64,000 bases of DNA from Streptomyces qinzhouensis (lineage in GTDB: Bacteria > Actinomycetota > Actinomycetes > Streptomycetales > Streptomycetaceae): assembly GCF_007856155.1 (NCBI RefSeq), contig NZ_CP042266.1:5642001-5706000 (forward strand), in the 5' to 3' direction. The position numbers and the translations under genes were made by a program. The stretch's first letter is position 1, and each line of letters opens with the position of its first letter. The notes under the pieces were generated by a model that saw nothing but the letters and a program-made list of their open reading frames with translations, ran no database searches and was not told the origin of the DNA. Positions 1 through 7,842 of the stretch are shown here, piece by piece.

Positions 1-1
1 C

Positions 2-814
2 AAGCGGGTACTGCCCGAGGGCGCGCTGGCCGAGATGACCCGGATCTCCCACGCCATCGCCGAGGTCGTCAACCTCACCCCCTCCACCCACCAGCCCTAT
101 GTGGGCGTCTCGGCCTTCGCCCACAAGGCCGGACTGCACGCCTCCGCGATCAAGGTCGACCCGGACCTCTATCAGCACATCGACCCCGAGCAGGTCGGCA
201 ACACCATGCGGATGCTGGTCTCCGACATGGCGGGCCGCGCCTCCATCGAGCTCAAGGGCAAGGAGCTCGGGATCGATCTCGGCGGGGACCGGGAGCTCGT
301 CGGCCGGGTCGTGGAGCGGGTCAAGGAGCGCGAGCTCCAGGGCTACACCTACGAGGCCGCCGACGCCTCCTTCGAGCTCCTGCTGCGCACCGAGGCCGAC
401 GGTCGGGCCCCGCGCTACTTCCGTACGGAGTCCTGGCGGGCCATCGCCGAGGACCGGCCGGACGGCAGCCACGCCAACGAGGCCACCGTGAAGCTCTGGG
501 CCAAGGGGGAGCGGATCGTCGCCACGGCCGAGGGCAACGGCCCGGTGAACGCCCTGGACCGGGCCATGCGGGTCGGTCTGGAGCGCATCTACCCCCAGCT
601 CGCGAAGCTGGAGCTGGTGGACTACAAGGTCCGCATCCTGGAGGGCCGGCACGGCACCGAGTCCACCACCCGGGTCCTGATCACGACCGGCGACGGCAAG
701 GGCGAGTGGGCCACGGTCGGCGTCGCGGAGAACGTGATCGCCGCGTCGTGGCAGGCGCTGGAGGACGCGTACACCTACGGACTGCTGCGCGCGGGCGTCG
801 AACCGGCCGAGTAG
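2..814 (+). CDS. cimA: Citramalate synthase (CimA), C-terminal part; 5' end outside window
   Basis: An open frame enters from the left edge (reading frame starts at base 2) and stops with TAG at 812-814, so only about the last 270 residues are present. CimA condenses pyruvate with acetyl-CoA to citramalate, a precursor of 2-oxobutyrate and isoleucine. Visible parts are the end of the catalytic region (the helical linker with VSAFAHKAGLHASA near the start) and a LeuA-type dimerisation/allosteric domain over roughly the last 100 residues. The closing stretch VGVAENVIAASWQALEDAY is typical of CimA rather than 2-isopropylmalate synthase. It could be annotated leuA2 in older genomes. The TIM-barrel active site lies outside the window. 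Confidence 0.88.
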   Translation, partial: KRVLPEGALAEMTRISHAIAEVVNLTPSTHQPYVGVSAFAHKAGLHASAIKVDPDLYQHIDPEQVGNTMRMLVSDMAGRASIELKGKELGIDLGGDRELVGRVVERVKERELQGYTYEAADASFELLLRTEADGRAPRYFRTESWRAIAEDRPDGSHANEATVKLWAKGERIVATAEGNGPVNALDRAMRVGLERIYPQLAKLELVDYKVRILEGRHGTESTTRVLITTGDGKGEWATVGVAENVIAASWQALEDAYTYGLLRAGVEPAE

Positions 815-822
815 TCCCCGTG

Positions 823-853
823 GGGCCCGGGCGCCGCCTCGGCGCCCGGGCCC
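823..853 (+). terminator. Rho-independent-type hairpin after cimA
   Basis: A perfect 14-bp GC stem (823-836 with 840-853, arms GGGCCCGGGCGCCG/CGGCGCCCGGGCCC) with a 3-nt loop begins 9 bases after the cimA stop. There is no U-tract, as is usual for Streptomyces terminators. Confidence 0.8.
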
Positions 854-993
854 ACCGATGAAAGTCGGCCAATGTGCGGGCGGACGGAGTGGGACGGGAG
901 GGCGCGGGGATACGCTCCCCGGCTGTCCCACCGTGATCGTTCCGGCGGTTCCGGAACCGACCCCGGCCCCGGTATGAACAAAGGCGTCCCCGT

Positions 994-1575
994 ATGCGAG
1001 TCCTCGGCCCCGTCTCTTTCGAGCACGTCCTGACCACCTTCACCCGGGAGCATCCCTATATTCCGGATGAGGTGGGCAATACGAACGACGAAGCCGAGGA
1101 GAACCTCTGCCATGCCCAGCTCGAATTGGGCCACTGGCACCATGTGCTGCTCGACCGCGCCGAGGTGCTCGAGGTGGTGCTGCCGTGGCATACGGGGGAG
1201 TACGGCGAGACCGAGCTGATCGCCCCGGAGGGGACCACGGTCGCGGCGGCCGTGGACCGGCTCCGCTCATTGGGGGAGTCGTACCGGAGCGGCAATCCGG
1301 ACTGCGCGGCCAGGCTGGCGCACCATGCGAAGGCGCCGATGACCCCGGTCTATCTGTCGGCCCGGGCCGTGCCGGGGCCGGACTATGAGCGGCTGGCGGT
1401 ACGGGAGGGCCTGATCCATCTGGACGGGCTGCACCGGCTGCTGGCCTGGGAGCTGTACGGGCGGCTCGCCGGGGGCGTGACGGTGGAGGCGTATATGGCG
1501 AGCGCCGCCCGGAGCCATGTCGGCCAGGTCCGGACGGCGCTGGGCACCAAGGGGGAGGGCGTCAGCGGGCGCTGA
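994..1575 (+). CDS. Hypothetical protein with a DGLHRLLA motif
   Basis: 193 residues; I do not recognise a named family with confidence. Codon use is typical of the genome. No signal peptide or membrane segment is seen. The segment LIHLDGLHRLLAWELYGR near residue 150 resembles the DGxHRLxA motif of ParB/sulfiredoxin-type folds, which could mean nucleotide binding, but this is only a motif resemblance. His- and acid-rich stretches lie around residues 30-60. The ATG at 994 has no clear ribosome binding site. It converges with, and overlaps by 14 bases, the DUF397 gene on the other strand, so the two 3' ends are tightly packed. It belongs to the accessory stretch between cimA and pccB. Confidence 0.6.
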   Translation: MRVLGPVSFEHVLTTFTREHPYIPDEVGNTNDEAEENLCHAQLELGHWHHVLLDRAEVLEVVLPWHTGEYGETELIAPEGTTVAAAVDRLRSLGESYRSGNPDCAARLAHHAKAPMTPVYLSARAVPGPDYERLAVREGLIHLDGLHRLLAWELYGRLAGGVTVEAYMASAARSHVGQVRTALGTKGEGVSGR

Positions 1576-1843
1576 GGAACGCTTCCCAGGCGGCGGGGGC
1601 GACGGTCAGCATCGGCCCGTCCACGACCTTGGAGTCCCGGATGTGCACGGCGGCGGAGTGGGCCGCGATTTCGACGCAATTCCCGCCTTGGTCGCTGCTG
1701 TAGCTCGACTTGTACCAGTCGTACGCCACCTCGACACAGGCACCGCCTTGGTCGCTGCTGTAGCTCGACTTGCGCCACTCATAGGCGACCTCGACGCAGT
1801 CGCCGCCTTCGCTGCCGCTGTAGCTCGACTTGAACCAGATCAT
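1562..1843 (-). CDS. DUF397 protein with a triplicated N-terminal motif
   Basis: 93 residues. DUF397 proteins are small actinobacterial proteins usually encoded beside an XRE/DUF5753 regulator. Such pairs act in differentiation and have been likened to toxin-antitoxin modules; the biochemical role is unsettled. The family pattern (W-x-KSSYS...GG-x-CVEVA, then VHIRDSK...GP-x-L, then AAWEAFL) is clear, but the first motif occurs three times in 20-residue units (residues 3-22, 23-42, 43-62) where a normal family member has one. Its ATG overlaps the TGA of the upstream XRE gene (ATGA), so the two are translationally coupled. Downstream it overlaps the convergent unknown gene by 14 bases. Confidence 0.9.
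   Translation of the reverse strand: MIWFKSSYSGSEGGDCVEVAYEWRKSSYSSDQGGACVEVAYDWYKSSYSSDQGGNCVEIAAHSAAVHIRDSKVVDGPMLTVAPAAWEAFLSAR
1658..1837 (-). repeat. Three tandem 60-bp repeats inside the DUF397 gene
   Basis: Three consecutive 60-base units keep the reading frame (20 codons each). The two units nearest the 3' end are the most similar: a core GCTGCTGTAGCTCGACTTG (plus strand) recurs at the same phase, and the third has diverged. This looks like unequal crossing-over or slippage that lengthened the protein without breaking it. Confidence 0.85.
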
Positions 1844-2661
1844 GTCTCTCCTAGCAACGCGTCCAGCAAGTCCATGCTCTTCCCGGGGGAGAGGGCCTGT
1901 GAACGCAGCATCCCATATTTCGCCTGGAGCACACTGGCTTCATCGGGATCATCGGCCAGGAAGCTGACCCGCTGCCCTTCCACATAGGCGAGTTGGTCGT
2001 GGTCCGGGGTCTCCAGGAGCACCATGGGGCCGGCCAGTCCGGCATGACGCTTGACCTGGGTCGGCATGATCTGGAGCCCCAGAAAGGGGAGTTCGGCGCA
2101 CTGCCGCAGATGCTGGTTCTGGGCCCGGAGCACCTCCTCGCCACCGACCGGGCGGTGCAGGATGGACTCCTCCAGCAGGAAGTTGAGCATGGGTCGGGGC
2201 TTCCGCCGGAGGACTTCCTGTCGCTCCAGCCGGGCCAGGACCCACTCCTCCAGCTCGTCCCCGTCCAGCGGGGGATAGAGATTGGAGAAGACCGCCCGCA
2301 TGTAGTCGGCGGTCTGGAGCAGCCCCGGGACCACTTGGTTCTCGTACGAGAGCAGTGTCAGGGCCTCCTGCTCGTAGTCCACGAACTCCTGGGCGAAGAG
2401 GGGGAAGCGCTCCCGCTGGGGGACGTTCTTCACTCCGGCAGCCAGGGCCCCCTTCGTATCGAGGAGTTCGTCCAGCACCTCCGCGAAATTCAGTTTCAGG
2501 GCCCTGCGCCCCTGCTCGATGGAGGCGATGGTTTCGATGTCGAGTTCGAGTACCTCGGCCAATTGGGCCTGGGTGTACCCCGCCGCCTTGCGCAGGGCGG
2601 CCAGTTGAGCGCCGATGACATGCCATGAGGTGCCCCGCTTGGGGCGTTTCGCCGTTTGCAT
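1840..2661 (-). CDS. XRE-family regulator with DUF5753 (Scr1-type) domain
   Basis: 273 residues from ATG at 2661, which has a GAAG purine stretch upstream. A GTG at 2703 would add 14 residues and is less likely. An N-terminal helix-turn-helix (about residues 12-70: LAALRKAAGYTQAQLAEVL...IASIEQGRRAL) is followed by a DUF5753 domain (about 90-270, including LLQTADYMRAV and the LERQEVL helix). This is the standard layout of streptomycete regulators paired with DUF397 proteins, known from families such as BldB/WhiJ-associated regulators. It is coupled by a 4-base ATGA overlap to the DUF397 gene, so they form one operon. A near-palindrome 60-75 bases upstream may be its own operator. Confidence 0.88.
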   Translation of the reverse strand: MQTAKRPKRGTSWHVIGAQLAALRKAAGYTQAQLAEVLELDIETIASIEQGRRALKLNFAEVLDELLDTKGALAAGVKNVPQRERFPLFAQEFVDYEQEALTLLSYENQVVPGLLQTADYMRAVFSNLYPPLDGDELEEWVLARLERQEVLRRKPRPMLNFLLEESILHRPVGGEEVLRAQNQHLRQCAELPFLGLQIMPTQVKRHAGLAGPMVLLETPDHDQLAYVEGQRVSFLADDPDEASVLQAKYGMLRSQALSPGKSMDLLDALLGET

Positions 2662-2721
2662 GCTTGCTTCTTTTCCCACCACGGCACGCGATCGACCGGA
2701 CACTGCGCGTACAAAAAAACT

Positions 2722-2736
2722 GTACGAGTGCCGTAC
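2722..2736. promoter_or_regulatory. Inverted repeat upstream of the XRE gene
   Basis: GTACG-AGTGC-CGTAC is a perfect 5-bp inverted repeat, with a further GTAC at 2709-2712 separated by an A7 run. Its place between the yceI 3' hairpin and the XRE start suits an autoregulatory operator. This is inference from position and symmetry only. Confidence 0.45.
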
Positions 2737-2750
2737 GTGTCCCGGACACG

Positions 2751-2792
2751 ACAGAGCGCGCCCACCCGGCCGGGGTAAGGACGCGCTTCTGT
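2751..2792 (-). terminator. Hairpin after the yceI-like gene
   Basis: ACAGAGCGCG (2751-2760) pairs with CGCGCTTCTGT (2782-2792) with one bulged base, around a GC-rich loop. It sits about 20 bases beyond the stop of the minus-strand YceI gene. Confidence 0.6.
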
Positions 2793-2812
2793 CGGTACTG
2801 AACGAAGGCCGG

Positions 2813-3412
2813 TCAGACCTTCTTGATGGCGGAGATGTCCAGCGTCAGCTTCACCTTGTCGCTGACCATCACGCCACCGGTCTCCAGGGCCGCGTTCCAG
2901 GTCAGGCCCCACTCGGAGCGCAGGATCGTCGCGGAGCCCTCGAAGCCGACCCGGTGGTTGCCGTAGACGTCGGTCGCGGCGCCGTTGAACTCCAGGTCGA
3001 TGGTGAGCGGACGGGTCACGTCCTTGATGGTGAGATCGCCGAAGATCCGGTAGTCGTCGCCGCCGGCCGCCTCGGCGCGGGTGGAGCGGAAGGTCATCAG
3101 CGGGAACTGCTCGGCGTCGAAGAAGTCGGCGCTGCGCAGGTGGGCGTCACGGTCCGCGATACCGGTGTCGATGCTGGTGATCCGGACATCGATGGCGGCG
3201 CTGGAGTCGGCCGGGTCGGCGCCGTTCAGGACCAGCGTGCCCTCGTAGTCGTCGAAACCGCCACGGACATTGGTGACCATGGCATGCCGAACGGTGAAGC
3301 CGATCCGGCTGTGCGCCGGGTCGATGACGTACTCACCGGACACGGCGGCCAGGGCGGGGTCCACGGGAGCGGCGGACTCGGCGGCGTCGGACTTGCGGTT
3401 GAAGATGCCCAT
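2813..3412 (-). CDS. YceI-family protein
   Basis: 199 residues. YceI proteins form a lipocalin-like beta barrel that binds polyisoprenoid chains; Streptomyces members are usually cytoplasmic and stress-linked, with unknown ligands. Visible family features are YVIDPAHSRIGFTVRHAMVTNV near residue 28, the DxHLRSxDFFD segment near residue 105, and the closing repeats of beta strands. No signal peptide is seen: the start MGIFNRKSD is hydrophilic, unlike the periplasmic E. coli protein. Two copies of a MarR-like inverted repeat lie 44-94 bases upstream of the ATG, so it is probably a repressor-controlled single gene. No marR gene is present in the immediate neighbourhood. Confidence 0.92.
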   Translation of the reverse strand: MGIFNRKSDAAESAAPVDPALAAVSGEYVIDPAHSRIGFTVRHAMVTNVRGGFDDYEGTLVLNGADPADSSAAIDVRITSIDTGIADRDAHLRSADFFDAEQFPLMTFRSTRAEAAGGDDYRIFGDLTIKDVTRPLTIDLEFNGAATDVYGNHRVGFEGSATILRSEWGLTWNAALETGGVMVSDKVKLTLDISAIKKV

Positions 3413-3455
3413 GACGAACTCCTGAGGGGGGTCTGAGGGGGGTGGGGACGAGGTT

Positions 3456-3506
3456 GTTTAAGCTTCAACGAGAACGACTGTAGCGAAATTCCGTTTAATC
3501 TTCAAC
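3456..3506. promoter_or_regulatory. Paired MarR-like operator sites upstream of yceI
   Basis: GTTTAAGCTTCAAC (3456-3469) and GTTTAATCTTCAAC (3493-3506) are near-identical 14-mers, each close to a palindrome (TTnAAGCTTnAA core), 37 bases apart start to start. They are strikingly AT-rich for this genome. The shape and pairing fit a MarR-family operator; the regulator is not in the window. Confidence 0.6.
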
Positions 3507-3651
3507 ATCTTCGATGAGATTCACCCGGATGGCCCTCCGCTACGGGCTCCGGGCAGGGGGCAAGCGCTTTCAGTATCGGCGCCGGACCCGTTGTCGGCCC
3601 GGCGACACCCTGTTAGGGGTAAAGGCGTCCGCTACGACTCCGGAGGTCCCC

Positions 3652-6039
3652 GTGCCCCACTGGTCCCGCAGGTCCTTCGTCGCGGCCGCCGGGGCGCTCG
3701 CCGCTCTCCCGCCGCGCGCTGTCGCGAACCCGGCGCCATCCGACCCGTACGACCGACTCCGGCACCGCTGGCTGGAGATCGCACTCGGCAGCGGCTACGA
3801 CCCCGCCGCCGAGCCGTACGCCTCCCGGCTCGCCGAGACCGCCCGCCTCGCCGCCGCCTACCGCGCCGCCATGGACCCCCGCCCCGGCTCCCTCTGGCCC
3901 GATCTGCCGTTACTCCCGCCCGCGCCGCCCGCCCACATCACCCGCAGCCTCGCCCGCCTCTGGACCATGGCCCAGGCGTACACGTACACGACCGGTGCCG
4001 GGCTGCTCGCCGCCACCCTCCACGGCCTCGACCACCTCACCACCCTCACCTACCACCCCGGCATCGAACCCCACGGCAACTGGTGGGAGTGGCGCATCGG
4101 TAGCCCCCGCCTGCTGATGGACCTGGTCGCCGTCCTCCACGACCACCTCGGCGCCCGTACGATCGCCACCGCCTGCACCGCCGTCGACCACTTCGTCCCG
4201 GACGCCCTCCTCACCGACTACTCCGGCGTCTCCACCGGCGCCAACCGCGTCGACCTCTGCCGCTCCACCGCACTCCGGGGCATCCTCGGCCGGGCCCCCG
4301 ACCGGATCGCCCGCGCCCGCTCCGCGCTGTCGCCGGTCTTCCCGTACGTCACCGAGGGCGACGGCCTCTACGCCGACGGATCGTTCGTCCAGCACACCCG
4401 CGTCCCCTACACCGGCACCTACGGACAGGTCCTGCTCGACGGGCTCGCCCGGCTCTTCGCCCTGCTCGACGGCTCCCCCTGGGAGATCACCGACCCGGCC
4501 CGCCGGAATGTCCTCGACAGCGTCGACCGCGCCTTCACCCCGCTGATCCACAACGGGCTGATCATGGACAGCGTCAACGGCCGGGCGGTCAGCCGGGGAC
4601 TCGCCCGCGACGACGACCGCCGGATCCTGCGCGGCGACCACAGCCATGGACACGCCGTGATCGCCGCGATCGCGCTCCTCGCCCGGGGCGCCCCGGCCGC
4701 CGACCGGGACCGCTGGCACGCCCGGGTCAAAGGCTGGGCCGCCCGTGACACCACCGACTCCCTCCTCACCTCGCCCCGGCACGGCATCGCCGATCTGGCC
4801 CGACTCGCCGCCGTCGCCGCGACCCCCGTCCCGGCCGCCGCCCCGCCCGTCGGCCACACCCTCTTCGCCGCCATGGACCGGGCCGTGCACCGCCGCCCGG
4901 GCTGGACCGTGAACATCGCCATGGCCTCGGACCGCACCACGTACTACGAATGCGGAAACGGCGAGCACCCGCGCGGCTGGCACACCGGCGCCGGGATGGT
5001 CCTGTGGTGGCCCGAGCACACCCTCGGCGACCAGTACACGGACTGGTTCTGGCCCACCGTCGACCCCTACCGGATGCCGGGCACTACCGTCTCCACGCGC
5101 CGACTCGCCGACAACGCGGGTGGCGAATGGGGCGAACCACGGCCCGCCGCGCGCTGGGCCGGGGGCGCCACCGACGGCGAGTACGCGGCCGTCGGCCAGG
5201 ACCTGCGGGGGCTCGGCTCCACCCTCCGGGCCCGTAAATCCTGGTTCTGCGCCGACGACGCCGTCGTCTGTCTGGGCGCGGGCATCAGCTGCGCCGACGG
5301 CGTCCCGGTCGAGACCGTGATCGACAACCGCAATCTCGGCGCCTCCGGCCGCGCCCGTTTCCGGTACGGCGACCGCTGGGCGCATCTGGAGGGCCACGGC
5401 GGCTGGGTCCTGCCCGACGGGATCCGTCCCCTGCGTACCCTGGCCGAGGACCGCACCGGGGCCTGGGCCGATATCAATATCAACGGCAGCCCGGAGCGGG
5501 CCGGCCGCCGCTACCGCACCCTCTGGCTGGACCATGGCACCGACCCCGTAGACGCCTCGTACAGCTATCTCCTGATGCCCGGAGCGAGCGCCGCCCGGGT
5601 CGCCGCCCGGGCCGCCGACCCCCACTGGGCGGTCCCGCTCGCCAACGGTCCGCGCTGTCAGGCGGTGGCCATCCCCTCCCTCGGGCTGATCGCCGCCAAC
5701 TTCTTCGCGGCCGGTACGGCGGGCCCGCTGACCGCCACGGGACCGGTCAGCGTCCTGATCCGGGAGCGGGAACGGGAGCGGGAACGGGAACGGGAACGGG
5801 AACGGGAACGGGAACGGGAACGGGAACGGGGCCGGGGCCGGGGTCGCGCAGCCCGGCTCGTGCTGGCGGATCCGGAACGCTCGACAGGGCCCGTGGAGGT
5901 CCTCTGGCGGCGGCCGGTACGCCGGGTAGACACCCGGGACCCCGCGATCGAGGTCCTCGCCACCGGCAGGGCCGTTCGGCTGAGACTCCAGGCAGGCACG
6001 GCGGGCACCAGCCGGGGGTGCCGAGTGACACTCGGCTGA
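3652..6039 (+). CDS. Secreted polysaccharide lyase family 8 (hyaluronate/chondroitin/xanthan lyase-like)
   Basis: 795 residues from GTG at 3652, preceded by GGAGG with 5-base spacing; an upstream ATG at 3514 lacks such a site. PL8 enzymes cleave uronic-acid glycans by beta-elimination. A Tat signal (RRSFVAAAGALAAL near residues 6-20) indicates folded export. The three catalytic residues of the family are visible: Asn198 in TGANRVD, His248 in DGSFVQHT and Tyr257 in PYTGTYG, followed by the beta-sandwich domains. Two oddities are a TTA leucine codon at 3910-3912 (rare in Streptomyces, read by the bldA tRNA) and an (Arg-Glu)11 (Arg-Gly)3 tract at about residues 704-731 encoded by a hexanucleotide repeat. 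The gene stands alone. The precise substrate cannot be told from sequence. Confidence 0.9.
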   Translation: MPHWSRRSFVAAAGALAALPPRAVANPAPSDPYDRLRHRWLEIALGSGYDPAAEPYASRLAETARLAAAYRAAMDPRPGSLWPDLPLLPPAPPAHITRSLARLWTMAQAYTYTTGAGLLAATLHGLDHLTTLTYHPGIEPHGNWWEWRIGSPRLLMDLVAVLHDHLGARTIATACTAVDHFVPDALLTDYSGVSTGANRVDLCRSTALRGILGRAPDRIARARSALSPVFPYVTEGDGLYADGSFVQHTRVPYTGTYGQVLLDGLARLFALLDGSPWEITDPARRNVLDSVDRAFTPLIHNGLIMDSVNGRAVSRGLARDDDRRILRGDHSHGHAVIAAIALLARGAPAADRDRWHARVKGWAARDTTDSLLTSPRHGIADLARLAAVAATPVPAAAPPVGHTLFAAMDRAVHRRPGWTVNIAMASDRTTYYECGNGEHPRGWHTGAGMVLWWPEHTLGDQYTDWFWPTVDPYRMPGTTVSTRRLADNAGGEWGEPRPAARWAGGATDGEYAAVGQDLRGLGSTLRARKSWFCADDAVVCLGAGISCADGVPVETVIDNRNLGASGRARFRYGDRWAHLEGHGGWVLPDGIRPLRTLAEDRTGAWADININGSPERAGRRYRTLWLDHGTDPVDASYSYLLMPGASAARVAARAADPHWAVPLANGPRCQAVAIPSLGLIAANFFAAGTAGPLTATGPVSVLIRERERERERERERERERERERERGRGRGRAARLVLADPERSTGPVEVLWRRPVRRVDTRDPAIEVLATGRAVRLRLQAGTAGTSRGCRVTLG
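5761..5844 (+). repeat. In-frame hexanucleotide microsatellite (CGGGAA)n in the lyase gene
   Basis: Eleven consecutive CGGGAA/CGGGAG hexamers (5761-5826) encode Arg-Glu, then three CGGGGC/CGGGGT hexamers encode Arg-Gly. Because the unit is six bases, slippage changes the length by two residues and never the frame. Confidence 0.97.
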
Positions 6040-6193
6040 ACGGATTATGGGATTCCTACAACCAACAGTGGGCCTTGGCTGGCGACTGGGGCGGTGTGGC
6101 CGAAGGATCTGTACGAGACTCACAGGAGAATCGGCCCGAGACTGTACGGATTCAACGGCAGAGAATTTGCGGCACGGTCCGTAGGGTCGATAC

Positions 6194-7777
6194 ATGACCC
6201 TTGTCGACGAGACCCCCAGCGAGCCCACCGACGCACGCGGGCGCGTGGCCGAGCTGCACGACCTCCGGGAGCAGGCGGTACGCGGACCGAGCGACCGCGC
6301 CACCGAGGCGCAGCACGCCAAGGGGAAGCTGACCGCGCGCGAGCGGATCGCGCTGCTGCTGGACGAGGGCTCCTTCCACGAGGTCGAGCAGCTCCGGCGG
6401 CACCGGGCCACCGGCTTCGGCCTGGAGGCGAAGAAGCCGCACACCGACGGTGTGGTCACCGGCTGGGGCACGGTCGAAGGGCGGACGGTCTTCGTCTACG
6501 CCCATGACTTCCGGATCTTCGGCGGTGCGCTGGGCGAGGCCCACGCCACCAAGATCCACAAGATTATGGACATGGCGATCTCGGCCGGTGCGCCGCTGGT
6601 ATCGCTGAACGACGGCGCGGGCGCCCGGATCCAGGAGGGCGTCTCGGCGCTCGCCGGATACGGCGGCATCTTCCAGCGCAACACCCGGGCCAGCGGTGTC
6701 ATCCCGCAGATCTCCGTGATGCTGGGCCCGTGCGCCGGCGGCGCCGCCTACTCGCCCGCCCTCACCGACTTCGTCTTCATGGTCCGCGAGACCTCCCAGA
6801 TGTTCATCACCGGCCCGGACGTGGTGAAGGCCGTGACGGGCGAGGAGATCACCCAGAACGGCCTCGGCGGAGCCGATGTCCACGCGGAGACCTCGGGCGT
6901 CGCCCACTTCGCGTACGACGACGAGGAGACCTGCATCGCCGAGGTGCGGTACCTCCTCTCGATGCTGCCGCAGAACAACCGGGAGAACCCGCCGCACGTC
7001 GCCGCGACCGACCCGGTCGACCGGCGCTCCGACGTCCTCCTCGACCTGGTGCCCGCCGACGGCAACCGCCCGTACGACATGCACAAGGTCATCGAGGAGC
7101 TCGTCGACGACGGCGACTTCCTGGAGATCCACGAGCGCTGGGCCCGTAACATCGTCTGCGCGCTGGCCCGTCTCGACGGCCAGGTCATCGGCATCGTGGC
7201 GAACCAGCCGCAGACCCTCGCCGGGGTCCTGGACATCGAGGCCTCCGAGAAGGCCGCCCGCTTCGTCCAGATGTGCGACGCCTTCAATATCCCGATCGTG
7301 ACCCTGCTGGACGTGCCCGGCTTCCTCCCGGGCGTGGACCAGGAGCACGGCGGGATCATCCGCCACGGCGCCAAGCTGCTCTACGCCTACTGCAACGCCA
7401 CCGTGCCCCGGATCTCCCTCATCCTGCGCAAGGCCTACGGCGGCGCGTACATCGTCATGGACTCGCAGTCCATCGGCGCCGACCTCACCTACGCCTGGCC
7501 GACCAACGAGATCGCGGTCATGGGTGCCGAGGGCGCCGCCAATGTGATCTTCCGGCGGCAGATCGCCGACGCGGAGGACCCCGAGGCGATGCGGACCCGG
7601 ATGGTCAAGGAGTACAAGTCCGAGCTGATGCATCCCTACTACGCCGCCGAGCGCGGTCTGGTCGACGATGTCATCGACCCGGCCGAGACCCGGGCCGTGC
7701 TCGCCGCGTCCCTGGCGATGCTCCGCACCAAGCACGCCGATCTGCCGTCCCGCAAGCACGGCAACCCGCCCCAGTAA
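6194..7777 (+). CDS. pccB: Acyl-CoA carboxylase carboxyltransferase (beta) subunit
   Basis: 527 residues, the usual length for actinobacterial beta subunits. It transfers carboxyl from biotin to acetyl-CoA or propionyl-CoA, giving malonyl-CoA or methylmalonyl-CoA for fatty acids and polyketides. Both carboxyltransferase halves are seen, with glycine-rich oxyanion motifs: GPCAGGAAYSPALTDF (about residue 180) and RKAYGGAYIVMDSQSIGADL (about 410). The position in the second half that sets acetyl- versus propionyl-CoA preference could not be assigned with certainty by eye. The ATG at 6194 follows GTAGGG. The epsilon subunit gene follows 65 bases downstream, so both are probably co-transcribed; the biotinylated alpha subunit is encoded elsewhere. 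Confidence 0.93.
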   Translation: MTLVDETPSEPTDARGRVAELHDLREQAVRGPSDRATEAQHAKGKLTARERIALLLDEGSFHEVEQLRRHRATGFGLEAKKPHTDGVVTGWGTVEGRTVFVYAHDFRIFGGALGEAHATKIHKIMDMAISAGAPLVSLNDGAGARIQEGVSALAGYGGIFQRNTRASGVIPQISVMLGPCAGGAAYSPALTDFVFMVRETSQMFITGPDVVKAVTGEEITQNGLGGADVHAETSGVAHFAYDDEETCIAEVRYLLSMLPQNNRENPPHVAATDPVDRRSDVLLDLVPADGNRPYDMHKVIEELVDDGDFLEIHERWARNIVCALARLDGQVIGIVANQPQTLAGVLDIEASEKAARFVQMCDAFNIPIVTLLDVPGFLPGVDQEHGGIIRHGAKLLYAYCNATVPRISLILRKAYGGAYIVMDSQSIGADLTYAWPTNEIAVMGAEGAANVIFRRQIADAEDPEAMRTRMVKEYKSELMHPYYAAERGLVDDVIDPAETRAVLAASLAMLRTKHADLPSRKHGNPPQ

Positions 7778-7842
7778 CCCGGGCCCGGGCAGTAACCCGC
7801 CGCCGATATCCAACGGACCACCGCGAGACCGGAGCACACACG

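Noticed and set aside
1..6100. Accessory stretch as a mobile island
   Set aside because: No integrase, transposase, attachment repeats or GC shift was seen; the genes look like normal strain-variable chromosome content.
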